NCBI GenBank assembly: GCA_964598255.1
Contig: CAZRBA010000105.1
Coordinates: forward strand, 62,001-126,000
DNA from: Caldithrix sp964598255
GTDB taxonomy: Bacteria > Calditrichota > Calditrichia > Calditrichales > Calditrichaceae
Direction: 5' to 3'
DNA length: 64,000 nucleotides
The notes below the pieces were generated by a model. The model saw nothing but the letters and a program-made list of their open reading frames with translations. It was not told the DNA's origin and did not search any database. Shown one piece after another: positions 8,241 through 15,030 of this stretch; position 1 is the first letter of the stretch, and each line of letters opens with the position of its first letter. The position numbers were made by a program, and so were the translations under genes.

Positions 8241-10175
8241 TTAACTTCTAAAGACTTCCTGTAATTTTTCACCCAGCGATTTTGGCGAGAATGGTTTCTG
8301 AATGTAATTGATGCCTGCTTCGAGCAAACCGTGTTTGCTGATCGCATTGTCATCATACCCGGACATAATGAGAAATTGCAAATCCGGAGCTTCTTTGGTA
8401 ATGGTTTCCATTAACTGTTTGCCGTTCATCCCCGGCATAATGAGATCCGTTAGAATCAAATCGATTTCATTTTTAGACTCATGAAATATTTTCAGCGCTT
8501 GCTCTCCATTGGATGCTTCCAAAACCTGATAGCCCAAATTTTTTAACGTATCCAAAATAAGTTCGCGCACTAAATACTCGTCCTCCACCACCAAAATTTT
8601 TTCGCCTTTTCCTTTAGAGCTTTTGCCTATTTTTTTCTTTTTTCGGGCTACTTGGCGCTGTTTTACCGCGGGAAAATAAATCTTAAACGTGGTTCCTTTA
8701 CCTTCTTCGCTGTAAACATAAATATGGCCGTTGCTTTGTTTTACAATTCCGTATACTGTGGCTAAACCTAAGCCCGTGCCCTTGCCTTTTTCTTTGGTGG
8801 TAAAAAAGGGTTCAAAAATGCGTTCGCGTATTTCGGGGCTCATACCGATGCCGGTATCGGAAATGGAGAGCAGCACGTAATCGCCCACTTCAACATCGGG
8901 ATGCAGCCGGTTGTAACTGGAATCCAAATGCATCGCTCTGGTTTTGATAATCAGCTTACCTCCATCGGGCATGGCATCACGCGCATTGACAATCAGATTC
9001 ATGATCACCTGTTCGATTTGATGTGGATCGGCTTTAATGGGCCATATTTCGGCATCTAAATCGGTTAGCAAATCAATATTTTCTCCGATCAGCCGTTGAA
9101 GCATAATGCTTAAATCGCGAATATTCTGGTTAATATCCAAAACTTTGGGTTGTAAAATTTGCCGACGACTAAATGCTAACAACTGGCGCGTTAGGGCAAC
9201 GGCACGATCGGTGGCCTTTTTGATTTGCATAACATAAGTGGGCGTTTTGCCTTCGTGTTTCATCACATTTTGCAATAAATCGATATAGCCTTCAATTACC
9301 GTTAGCAGATTGTTGAAATCATGGGCAATACCTCCGGCCAACTGACCGATGGCTTCCATTTTTTGCGAATGACGTAATTGTTCTTCCAGTTGTTTGCGCA
9401 AGGTAATGTCGCTTATCACTCCCACAATTACTACGGGATGCCCATCATCGTCTTTAACGGTAGAGGTAGACAGAAAAATGGTTATTTCTTTACCGTCTTT
9501 GCGTTTTACCTTAAATTCGCCGTTCCACCCTCCTTTTAAGCTGGCAGGTAAAATATGCAACTGAAATTCGTGGCTTCCGCAGGAACTAAAAAGCGTTTCA
9601 ATGGACGTGCCGATAATTTCTTCTTTGGCATAGCCGAAAGTATCTAAAAAAGCTTCGTTAACAAACAAAATACGCCCATCCAAATCAAAAACGCTTAACC
9701 CCTCGTTCACCTGTTTTAGGGCATGCGAAAGCATATTGCGTTCCACTTCCAACCGTTTAAAATCGGAGCGGTCGGAAACCGAGCATACAATAAACTTTTG
9801 TTCTTCAAATGAGGCCAGGCTAATGGTCAGTTTAATGGGAACAAGCTGTCCGCCACGGCTTTTAAGCAATAATTCGAAAACTGTGGCTTCTTTTTGTTTA
9901 ACCGCAAATGAAAAATATTCCACAAACGAATGGATATCTGGGATATGAAACAAATCCAAAAATTTTTTATTTTCTATTTCTTGGCGAGTAAAATGGGTTA
10001 ATGTCAAAATAAAATCGTTAACAAATAAAATTTCGGTTGCATCTTCACTGAGAATAAGCAACCCTTCGGGGAATAAATTAAATACCGAGGCATAGGACCC
10101 GACTATCCCTTTTCCGTTTTCAGTTAATGCCATATCGATGTAGTCCAGTCCTTCCGAATGCGTCCTTGCAGTCAT
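8241..10175 (-). CDS. Hybrid histidine kinase: PAS x2-HisKA-HATPase-receiver
   Basis: 644 aa, soluble. Order: PAS 1 (about 25-135), PAS 2 (about 145-260, 'LNEGLSVFDLDGRILFVNEAF' style), HisKA with phospho-His285 ('GGIAHDFNNLL'), HATPase ('LIVNARDAMPDGG', 'DTGIGMS', 'GKGTGLGLATVYGIV'), receiver with Asp577 ('LILTDLIMPGMNG') and Lys in 'YIQKPF'. The kinase core closely resembles that of the convergent kinase at 5141-8203, so the two are probably paralogues. It begins 14 bases after the second FlgM-like gene on the same strand and is thus probably expressed with late flagellar genes; a role in motility control is inferred from that. No output domain beyond the receiver is present. Confidence 0.9.
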   Translation of the reverse strand: MTARTHSEGLDYIDMALTENGKGIVGSYASVFNLFPEGLLILSEDATEILFVNDFILTLTHFTRQEIENKKFLDLFHIPDIHSFVEYFSFAVKQKEATVFELLLKSRGGQLVPIKLTISLASFEEQKFIVCSVSDRSDFKRLEVERNMLSHALKQVNEGLSVFDLDGRILFVNEAFLDTFGYAKEEIIGTSIETLFSSCGSHEFQLHILPASLKGGWNGEFKVKRKDGKEITIFLSTSTVKDDDGHPVVIVGVISDITLRKQLEEQLRHSQKMEAIGQLAGGIAHDFNNLLTVIEGYIDLLQNVMKHEGKTPTYVMQIKKATDRAVALTRQLLAFSRRQILQPKVLDINQNIRDLSIMLQRLIGENIDLLTDLDAEIWPIKADPHQIEQVIMNLIVNARDAMPDGGKLIIKTRAMHLDSSYNRLHPDVEVGDYVLLSISDTGIGMSPEIRERIFEPFFTTKEKGKGTGLGLATVYGIVKQSNGHIYVYSEEGKGTTFKIYFPAVKQRQVARKKKKIGKSSKGKGEKILVVEDEYLVRELILDTLKNLGYQVLEASNGEQALKIFHESKNEIDLILTDLIMPGMNGKQLMETITKEAPDLQFLIMSGYDDNAISKHGLLEAGINYIQKPFSPKSLGEKLQEVFRS

Positions 10176-10188
10176 AAAGGAATTTCCC

Positions 10189-10536
10189 TTATTTAATATG
10201 TTGTACCTTTACCGTTCTCAAAAGGCGATCCACAATTTTGTCAATTACTGCGGAATCGAAATAATACTGGGAGCTAATCCGCTGTTTAATTTCACCGATT
10301 TCTTGCGTTGACAGCGTTTCGGCTTGTTTTACCTTATCCACCATTGCCGCAGCTTCGTTATTCAGAGAAAGCAACTCCTTTGCTTTATCCGAAATATCCA
10401 TTTTTACCACACCGCCTTGTTTGCTATCGGATGTCTTTTGAGCAGACTTGCTGTCTCCGCCTTTTTTTGTGGGTCCCGCCTTGTTGGGCCGGTTAATTCC
10501 CGACGGCAAGCCAAGAATATTCTCAATGAGACCCAT
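10189..10536 (-). CDS. FlgM-like anti-sigma-28 factor, second copy
   Basis: 115 aa. The C-terminal half fits FlgM: 'VVKMDISDKAKELLSL', then 'STQEIGEIKQRIS' and 'AVIDKIVDRLL', corresponding to the FlgM pattern of 'V.LS..A', 'R...I...I..G.Y..D...IA..LL'. The N-terminal half is low-complexity (Gly, Lys, Ser), as in many FlgM proteins, which are disordered. FlgM binds the flagellar sigma factor FliA and is exported through the hook-basal body. Start: an ATG four codons upstream exists, but its own GGAGG sits ideally (5 nt) before the ATG at 10536, which I chose. The gene has its own likely promoter (10572-10608) and is followed after 14 bases by a hybrid kinase. Assignment rests on pattern, not on strong identity. 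Confidence 0.6.
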   Translation of the reverse strand: MGLIENILGLPSGINRPNKAGPTKKGGDSKSAQKTSDSKQGGVVKMDISDKAKELLSLNNEAAAMVDKVKQAETLSTQEIGEIKQRISSQYYFDSAVIDKIVDRLLRTVKVQHIK

Positions 10537-10571
10537 ATCGACCTCCATTTGTTTTTTGATTAAATTTTTTT

Positions 10572-10608
10572 CTACTGTATGGGTCGGGGGATTTTTTAAA
10601 TTTTTAAA
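10572..10608 (-). promoter_or_regulatory. Putative flagellar (sigma-28-like) promoter of the second FlgM-like gene
   Basis: On the minus strand a TTTAAAAA element is followed, 14 nt later, by CCCCCGACCCATACAGTAG. It aligns without gaps with the block upstream of flagellin (30 of 37 positions equal). TAAA, 16 nt, CGACyCATA resembles the sigma-28 pattern TAAA-N15-GCCGATAA. The start codon is 35 nt downstream. Confidence 0.5.
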
Positions 10609-10707
10609 TTTTTTTTATTTTTTATTTTGGAATAGATATTCGGGCATAGAAATTTATTGGGCGGGTAGTAAAAAATCGAAAAACGCTATGTGTACAAAAA
10701 CGGTGTT

Positions 10708-11064
10708 TTAGAATCCGGGTAAATTTAATAACTTATCCACAATTTTATCGATGACTTTTTCTTTGAGATACGTATTATCGCTTACCTTTTGTTTTAATTC
10801 GGCTACTTTATCTGGGCTAATGCCTTCCTGCTGTTCCACCATGTTAAGGTAACGTTCGGCTTCGGCACGCAGCACCAGTTGTTCTTTGGCCGTTTGCGAA
10901 ATTTCAACTTTTGCCACTGGTTCGTCTTTGGCGCCTTCGGCCTTTATTTTACCGTCGCTTATTTTCTTTTTGGCAATTTCTTTTAACCGGTGTTTCTTTT
11001 GAATTTTATCTGTTTTTTGGTTGCCGTTGCCCAATGCCCCTAATTGATCAATTCTGTCAACCAT
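10708..11064 (-). CDS. FlgM-like anti-sigma-28 factor, first copy
   Basis: 118 aa. Residues about 50-115 follow the FlgM pattern: 'AKVEISQTAKEQLVL', 'ISPDKVAELKQKVSDNTYL' and 'KVIDKIVDKLLNL'; the N-terminal 45 residues are highly basic and lysine-rich. It is similar in layout to the protein encoded just downstream (both end in 'VIDKIVD.LL'), so the pair looks like a tandem duplication. It follows the FlgN-like gene by 5 bases, and flgM-flgN adjacency is common in flagellar operons. Role by family: holds the flagellar sigma factor inactive until the hook is finished. A ribosome-binding site CAGGAG precedes the ATG. Confidence 0.6.
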   Translation of the reverse strand: MVDRIDQLGALGNGNQKTDKIQKKHRLKEIAKKKISDGKIKAEGAKDEPVAKVEISQTAKEQLVLRAEAERYLNMVEQQEGISPDKVAELKQKVSDNTYLKEKVIDKIVDKLLNLPGF

Positions 11065-11069
11065 GATGT

Positions 11070-11489
11070 TTACTCCTGAATGATATCCATACGATTGGAT
11101 AACCCGTTTTGAGTTTTATTGCGGCGCCTGGCAGCAATTAAATCGGCATGTTGTTTAACAAACTTTAATTTGCGCGTTTGCAACTGCCGATAAATCCGAT
11201 CATCCACTTCCACCAGTTTGCGCGCCAATTTCGAGATATTTTGAATGATCAACCGATCGTTTTCGTCAATTGCCTGATCGCCTATTTTTTTTCGATGCTC
11301 TTCCAATTCCCGAATTTGATCAATCCACCTCTGGCGGTATTCCACCATTTGCGACAAGGCCGAAATCGGAAGTTGATCTATTTGCTCGATAATCTTTTCC
11401 GAAAATTGCAAAACCGAAGCGAAAGAATCAAGTTCCTGATTCAAAATACTACTTAAATCAGGTGTCGAATAGCTATTTTCCTGAAACAT
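11070..11489 (-). CDS. Probable flagellar export chaperone, FlgN/FliT-like
   Basis: 139 aa, predicted nearly all helical: long heptad-like stretches ('LDSFASVLQFSEKIIEQIDQLP', in parts; 'LARKLVEVDDRIYRQLQTRKLKFVK') and a basic C-terminus. FlgN-type chaperones are helical proteins of about 140 aa that keep hook-associated proteins export-competent. The sequence itself has no diagnostic motif, so the call relies on size, helicity and place: it overlaps the flaG stop by one base and is followed after 5 bases by a FlgM-like gene. FliT is the alternative. Confidence is moderate. Confidence 0.45.
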   Translation of the reverse strand: MFQENSYSTPDLSSILNQELDSFASVLQFSEKIIEQIDQLPISALSQMVEYRQRWIDQIRELEEHRKKIGDQAIDENDRLIIQNISKLARKLVEVDDRIYRQLQTRKLKFVKQHADLIAARRRNKTQNGLSNRMDIIQE

Positions 11490-11866
11490 CAGGCCCTCCT
11501 GTTATAAATAATGCCGGCGATTTCGTCCATTTTTTTCATCAGGTTCACCATTTGCTCAGGCGGAATTTGCCGGATAATACGTCCTGTATCTTTTTCTTTG
11601 ACATAAATCATAGGAAGTTTTAACTCCGGATCGTACGAAAAACTTAATTTTGTAGTAAAACGATCGATGTAGCGATTGGCCATTTCCACTAATTTTTCCA
11701 CATGTACTTCTGCTTGTTCTTTCCCGCTTTTTTCTTTTTCGCTCTCCTGAGTTTGCGTCATACGTTCATATTTGGCTTTTTCTTCGTGGGAGTCTACAAT
11801 TTTGGCTTGTTCCATAGCTCCCATTTTGCCCACTTCCAGATAATCGTTAATTCTCAAATCGTCCAT
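11489..11866 (-). CDS. flaG: FlaG-family flagellar protein
   Basis: 125 aa. The C-terminal 65 residues match FlaG: 'LSFSYDPELKLPMIYVKEKD' followed by 'TGRIIRQIPPEQMVNLMKKM', the 'V(I/V)RQIPPE' signature of the family. The N-terminal part is charged and probably disordered. FlaG is reported to affect filament length and is commonly encoded next to fliD and fliS, as here. It starts 14 bases after the fliD stop and its last base is shared with the next gene, so they are translationally coupled. Confidence 0.9.
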   Translation of the reverse strand: MDDLRINDYLEVGKMGAMEQAKIVDSHEEKAKYERMTQTQESEKEKSGKEQAEVHVEKLVEMANRYIDRFTTKLSFSYDPELKLPMIYVKEKDTGRIIRQIPPEQMVNLMKKMDEIAGIIYNRRA

Positions 11867-11880
11867 GGCCTACCTCTTTT

Positions 11881-13371
11881 CTAATAAGCACTTCCACCCG
11901 TATTCATAAATTGGCTGAAATATGCTTGTTGATTTTGTAAGGTGTTCATGGTTTCTTGCATTTTGGTAAACTCTTCGTAATATTGTTTTTCCTTTTTGTC
12001 CAAAAGCTCGTTCATGTAATCGATACGATCGTCCAAATTTTTAATTTGCTCGTCTATTAATTTTTTACTACTGTCAATGCTTCCGCCGGTTTTTACGAAC
12101 CGTTCGATATAATCGTTCAGTTTATTAGCCACCCCGTCATCCGAAACAAACAAATCGGACACATAGGTGGGATTGGTTTCCAGTGCTTCGGTTAATTTGC
12201 TTTCGTCCTTAATCGAAAGCTTTCCGTCCTGATCCGCTTCGATACCAATGCTGTAAAGCAATTTGTAATTATCGGACGAAGCGGTATCGACCGATTCGGA
12301 AACCAAACCGCGCAGGTCGGAAATCATCGAAGCATAAATGGTATCGTCCTGTAAGGCGCCTTTTTCGTAAGTAACCGAATTAATGCGTGCATTTTTGGTT
12401 AAATAGTCGATCACATCGTTATATTTATCAATAAAGTCTTGTATGTCTTTTTTAATGGATTCCGTATCGGTGTTCACGTTTACGGTAACTTCTTGATCAA
12501 ACGTATCTTTTAACTCGAAAGTAATACCGTCGTAGGCATCTTCCACCGTATTGGAATCGCGATACATCGTCAAACCATCCAGAACAAAAACCGAATTTAA
12601 AGCACTGTCGGTAGCGGAGGTCCCCACATTGTACACATACCCTCCGGTTGTTCCGGAAGTTTGCGCGTTATTGTTGATGTTCAAGGTATCCAGCAATGTG
12701 CTGCTACCAAAACCGAGCCGGTTAGTATATCCTGTTTGTCCACTGGTAAGTACCAAGCGCGAAACACCGTTTTGTTCGGTAATAATGGATGCTTGGGCCA
12801 TTTCATCGCTGGTAATGTTTCCGTCTGCTGCCGCAGAGGCCATGGCATCGTTAATGGCTTGGGCAATATCTTGCAAAACTTCGCCGTTATTTTTGCTAAA
12901 TGTATCGGCCCCGACGGTAACCGAAATATCCACTCGGTTATTCGGGTCGTCATCAGTGGGGTGAGCAACCTGAATGGTAAAGGTTTGGTCGGTTGTAAAA
13001 CTACTGAAATCGGTACCTGAATCGGAGAACTGATTCGAAACGCGAGTATCCGCACGCGCCAATTGCTGAACGGTTATGGTGTGGTTTCCTTTGGCGGCTG
13101 TATTTTGGATGCGCACTTTCACTTTGCTATCGTCACTAGAGCTGGCCTTTTTGGCCTGAAACGGCAACGAAATGACATCCGTAAAATATTTCATTTTGCT
13201 TTGCAACGCGGAAAGTTTAGAATCTAAATCACTGTAAATATTTTTCTTTTTCCGCAAATTGTTTTGTTGCTGAATCAGCTTATCTCTTGGACGCGATTCA
13301 ATGGCCATATATTGATCGACCAAATATTGAATCGAATTGGTACCGCCTATAGAACTAGAACCGAAATCCAT
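11881..13371 (-). CDS. fliD: Flagellar filament cap protein FliD (HAP2)
   Basis: 496 aa. N-terminal FliD domain ('MDFGSSSIGGTNSIQYLVDQYMAIESRPRDKL', in parts; coiled heptads about 30-60), central D2/D3 beta-rich region with 'GNHTITVQQLARADTRVS' (typical FliD), and C-terminal coiled coil ('LDDRIDYMNELLDKKEKQYYEEFTKMQ') ending in 'QQAYFSQFMN'. FliD forms the pentameric/hexameric cap at the filament tip under which flagellin polymerises. It follows fliS by 16 bases with AGGAGG before its ATG. Length is normal for a species with short flagellin. Confidence 0.95.
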   Translation of the reverse strand: MDFGSSSIGGTNSIQYLVDQYMAIESRPRDKLIQQQNNLRKKKNIYSDLDSKLSALQSKMKYFTDVISLPFQAKKASSSDDSKVKVRIQNTAAKGNHTITVQQLARADTRVSNQFSDSGTDFSSFTTDQTFTIQVAHPTDDDPNNRVDISVTVGADTFSKNNGEVLQDIAQAINDAMASAAADGNITSDEMAQASIITEQNGVSRLVLTSGQTGYTNRLGFGSSTLLDTLNINNNAQTSGTTGGYVYNVGTSATDSALNSVFVLDGLTMYRDSNTVEDAYDGITFELKDTFDQEVTVNVNTDTESIKKDIQDFIDKYNDVIDYLTKNARINSVTYEKGALQDDTIYASMISDLRGLVSESVDTASSDNYKLLYSIGIEADQDGKLSIKDESKLTEALETNPTYVSDLFVSDDGVANKLNDYIERFVKTGGSIDSSKKLIDEQIKNLDDRIDYMNELLDKKEKQYYEEFTKMQETMNTLQNQQAYFSQFMNTGGSAY

Positions 13372-13387
13372 GACTCAAACCTCCTGT

Positions 13388-13717
13388 TTAGGGCAAGTTA
13401 AACGCTTTGGCCCATGTATTCTTTAAATCACTTAAAATCTTTTTTGCTTCGTCAAAACGTTTTTGGTTGATTAAGTGCCCCAGATACCGATACACATCTA
13501 AAAAAGTTTCGGCAACTTCTTTATAATCAAAATTCAAAGCTTGAATCAAATTATTGATAGCCGTACGGGCTTTTACGGGATCTTTTTGAGCACATGCCGT
13601 AACACCGTAATCGTAAATATAAGCGATCAGCTCTTCCGGACTGGCAGACATTATTTTCTGAACAAGATAAGGATTATTTTGAACGCGTTGTTTCGGTCTC
13701 AGTTGATAGTTCAGCAT
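13388..13717 (-). CDS. fliS: Flagellin chaperone FliS
   Basis: 109 aa. FliS pattern visible: 'YLVQKIMSASPEELIAYIYDYGVTACAQ' (helix 1-2; in parts), 'KARTAINNLIQALNFD' and 'YRYLGHLINQKRFDEAKKILSDLKNTWAKA'. FliS binds the C-terminal helix of flagellin in the cytosol and prevents premature polymerisation. It lies between flagellin and fliD, the usual order, with AAGGGAG before the ATG and a hairpin between it and flagellin. Confidence 0.92.
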   Translation of the reverse strand: MLNYQLRPKQRVQNNPYLVQKIMSASPEELIAYIYDYGVTACAQKDPVKARTAINNLIQALNFDYKEVAETFLDVYRYLGHLINQKRFDEAKKILSDLKNTWAKAFNLP

Positions 13718-13748
13718 GGTTCGTATCTCCCTTTGTTTAAACAGTTAA

Positions 13749-13779
13749 AGGTGGGGAGCTTAAATGAATCTCCCCACCT
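13749..13779 (-). terminator. Hairpin between flagellin and fliS (attenuator or terminator)
   Basis: Perfect 10-bp stem AGGTGGGGAG (13749-13758) and CTCCCCACCT (13770-13779), 11-nt loop. On the minus strand it is preceded by an A-run and followed by only TTTAAC, so termination may be partial, which would let flagellin mRNA outnumber the fliS-fliD transcript. Confidence 0.7.
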
Positions 13780-13801
13780 GATTTTTTCGCAATCTTATCG
13801 A

Positions 13802-14626
13802 TTAACGGAACATGGACAGTACCAATTGCGGAGCCGCATTGGCTTGGGTTAACGAGGAAAGTGATGTTTGTTGCAGAATTTGCAGTTTCATCACTTCCAT
13901 CTGTTCCTTGGCAAAGTCCGCATCTTCGATTGTACTTCTCACCGATTCCGTATTGGTAATGGCATTTGACAAATTCGATTCTTTGGACTGCAAACGAATC
14001 TTGTACTCACCCAAGTTTTTCATGTTGTCCGAAAGCGTGTCAATAGCCGAGCTAATGGTACCGATTGCGGTACTGGCCCCGTTGGCTGTCGACAAATCGA
14101 TAGCATTGATGCCCAAGCTGGCGCTATCGGCAGCACCCAGGCTTACATGCAACTGTTCGGTTCCGCCTTCACCGGTTTGGAAATAGGTAGAATAGTTACC
14201 GTCGATCAGTTTGGTTCCGTTGAATGTGGTGTTATCCACAAGATCTTCGATTTCACTGATCAAAGCATCGGCTTGGCCGTCAATTGCGGAACGCTGAGTA
14301 GAGTTTAAGCTACCGTCTGCGGCTTGTGTGGCCTTTTCTTTCAAGGTTTGCAGAATATCCATCACATTGGAATAGGCACCTTCGGCCACATCCAAAATGT
14401 TCTGGGCATTGGAAACGTTATCCAACGCCACCTGCAAACCGCGTTTACGGGCTTCCAAACCGCGTGCCAGCATGTAACCGGCAGGATCTTCGGCAGGCGA
14501 ATTAATTCGCTTACCGGTAGCCAAACGCAATTGATGCTTGGCGATGTCGTCGCTGACCTTCGACAGAATGTTGATATTCTTCATTGCCGGTATGTTTGCA
14601 GCAATGCGGGTAATGTCAGCACTCAT
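13802..14626 (-). CDS. fliC: Flagellin
   Basis: 274 aa. N-terminal D0/D1 ('LSKVSDDIAKHQLRLATGKRI', 'NSPAEDPAGYMLARGL', 'NVSNAQNILDVAEGAYSNV') and C-terminal D1/D0 ('NTESVRSTIEDADFAKEQME', 'LQQTSLSSLTQANAAPQLV') are complete; the central variable part is only about 40 residues, so this is a short, minimal flagellin. The N-terminus reads 'RIAANIPAMKNINIL' where most flagellins have 'NTN..AL.A', a small divergence. Strong AAGGAGG ribosome-binding site. Only one flagellin gene is in view. It has its own promoter block at 14692-14728 and ends in a hairpin before fliS. Confidence 0.97.
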   Translation of the reverse strand: MSADITRIAANIPAMKNINILSKVSDDIAKHQLRLATGKRINSPAEDPAGYMLARGLEARKRGLQVALDNVSNAQNILDVAEGAYSNVMDILQTLKEKATQAADGSLNSTQRSAIDGQADALISEIEDLVDNTTFNGTKLIDGNYSTYFQTGEGGTEQLHVSLGAADSASLGINAIDLSTANGASTAIGTISSAIDTLSDNMKNLGEYKIRLQSKESNLSNAITNTESVRSTIEDADFAKEQMEVMKLQILQQTSLSSLTQANAAPQLVLSMFR

Positions 14627-14691
14627 GGTTAAACCTCCTTAGTTTAAATTTGACCTTCGTCCCGGAAATTCATTTTCCGTTTTTTATTGAC

Positions 14692-14728
14692 CTACTCTAT
14701 GAGTCGTGGGCTTTTGTATCTTTTTAAA
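14692..14728 (-). promoter_or_regulatory. Putative flagellar (sigma-28-like) promoter of flagellin
   Basis: Minus strand: TTTAAAAA, then after 14 nt CCACGACTCATAGAGTAG. It aligns gaplessly with the block before the second FlgM-like gene (10572-10608; 30 of 37 positions equal). The start codon is 65 nt downstream. Resemblance to the sigma-28 pattern is partial. Confidence 0.5.
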
Positions 14729-14961
14729 TATTTTTTTCGATTTTTTTTATTTTTTTATTCATCATTTACATAGGTCGGCGTTATCGTTAAAAATTAAAAC
14801 AAAAGCGAATGATAAAATGACTTTGGCTATTTGCGGAAGGACTTTACGAATTTGTTTTCGGTTACTGTTGCCCGTTTTTGGGCGTTGTAATACTTTGATG
14901 CATTTATATTAACTAAAACGTAAAACGAGAAATGTATGGAAGACGGCGAATCGTCATCTGT

Positions 14962-14982
14962 TTTTTTACCCTTGGTAAAAAA
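14962..14982 (-). terminator. Possible terminator of the TPR gene
   Basis: Arms TTTTTTACC (14962-14970) and GGTAAAAAA (14974-14982) with a 3-nt loop, about 50 bases after the TPR-gene stop. The stem is AT-rich and no further U-run follows, so this is weak. Confidence 0.3.
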
Positions 14983-15030
14983 TAGGAAGCCAAATTTCGG
15001 CTGATAAAAGCCGTTAAAAAACGCAGGTTA

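Larger units (their letters stand above)
14627..15030. other. Intergenic region upstream of flagellin
   Basis: About 400 bases. It holds the flagellin ribosome-binding site, the promoter block at 14692-14728, a very AT-rich tract upstream of it (about 14725-14760) that may act as an UP-like element, and two short hairpins (14962-14982 with 9-bp arms and a 3-nt loop; 14998-15013) that could end the TPR-gene transcript. No gene is supported. Confidence 0.5.
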
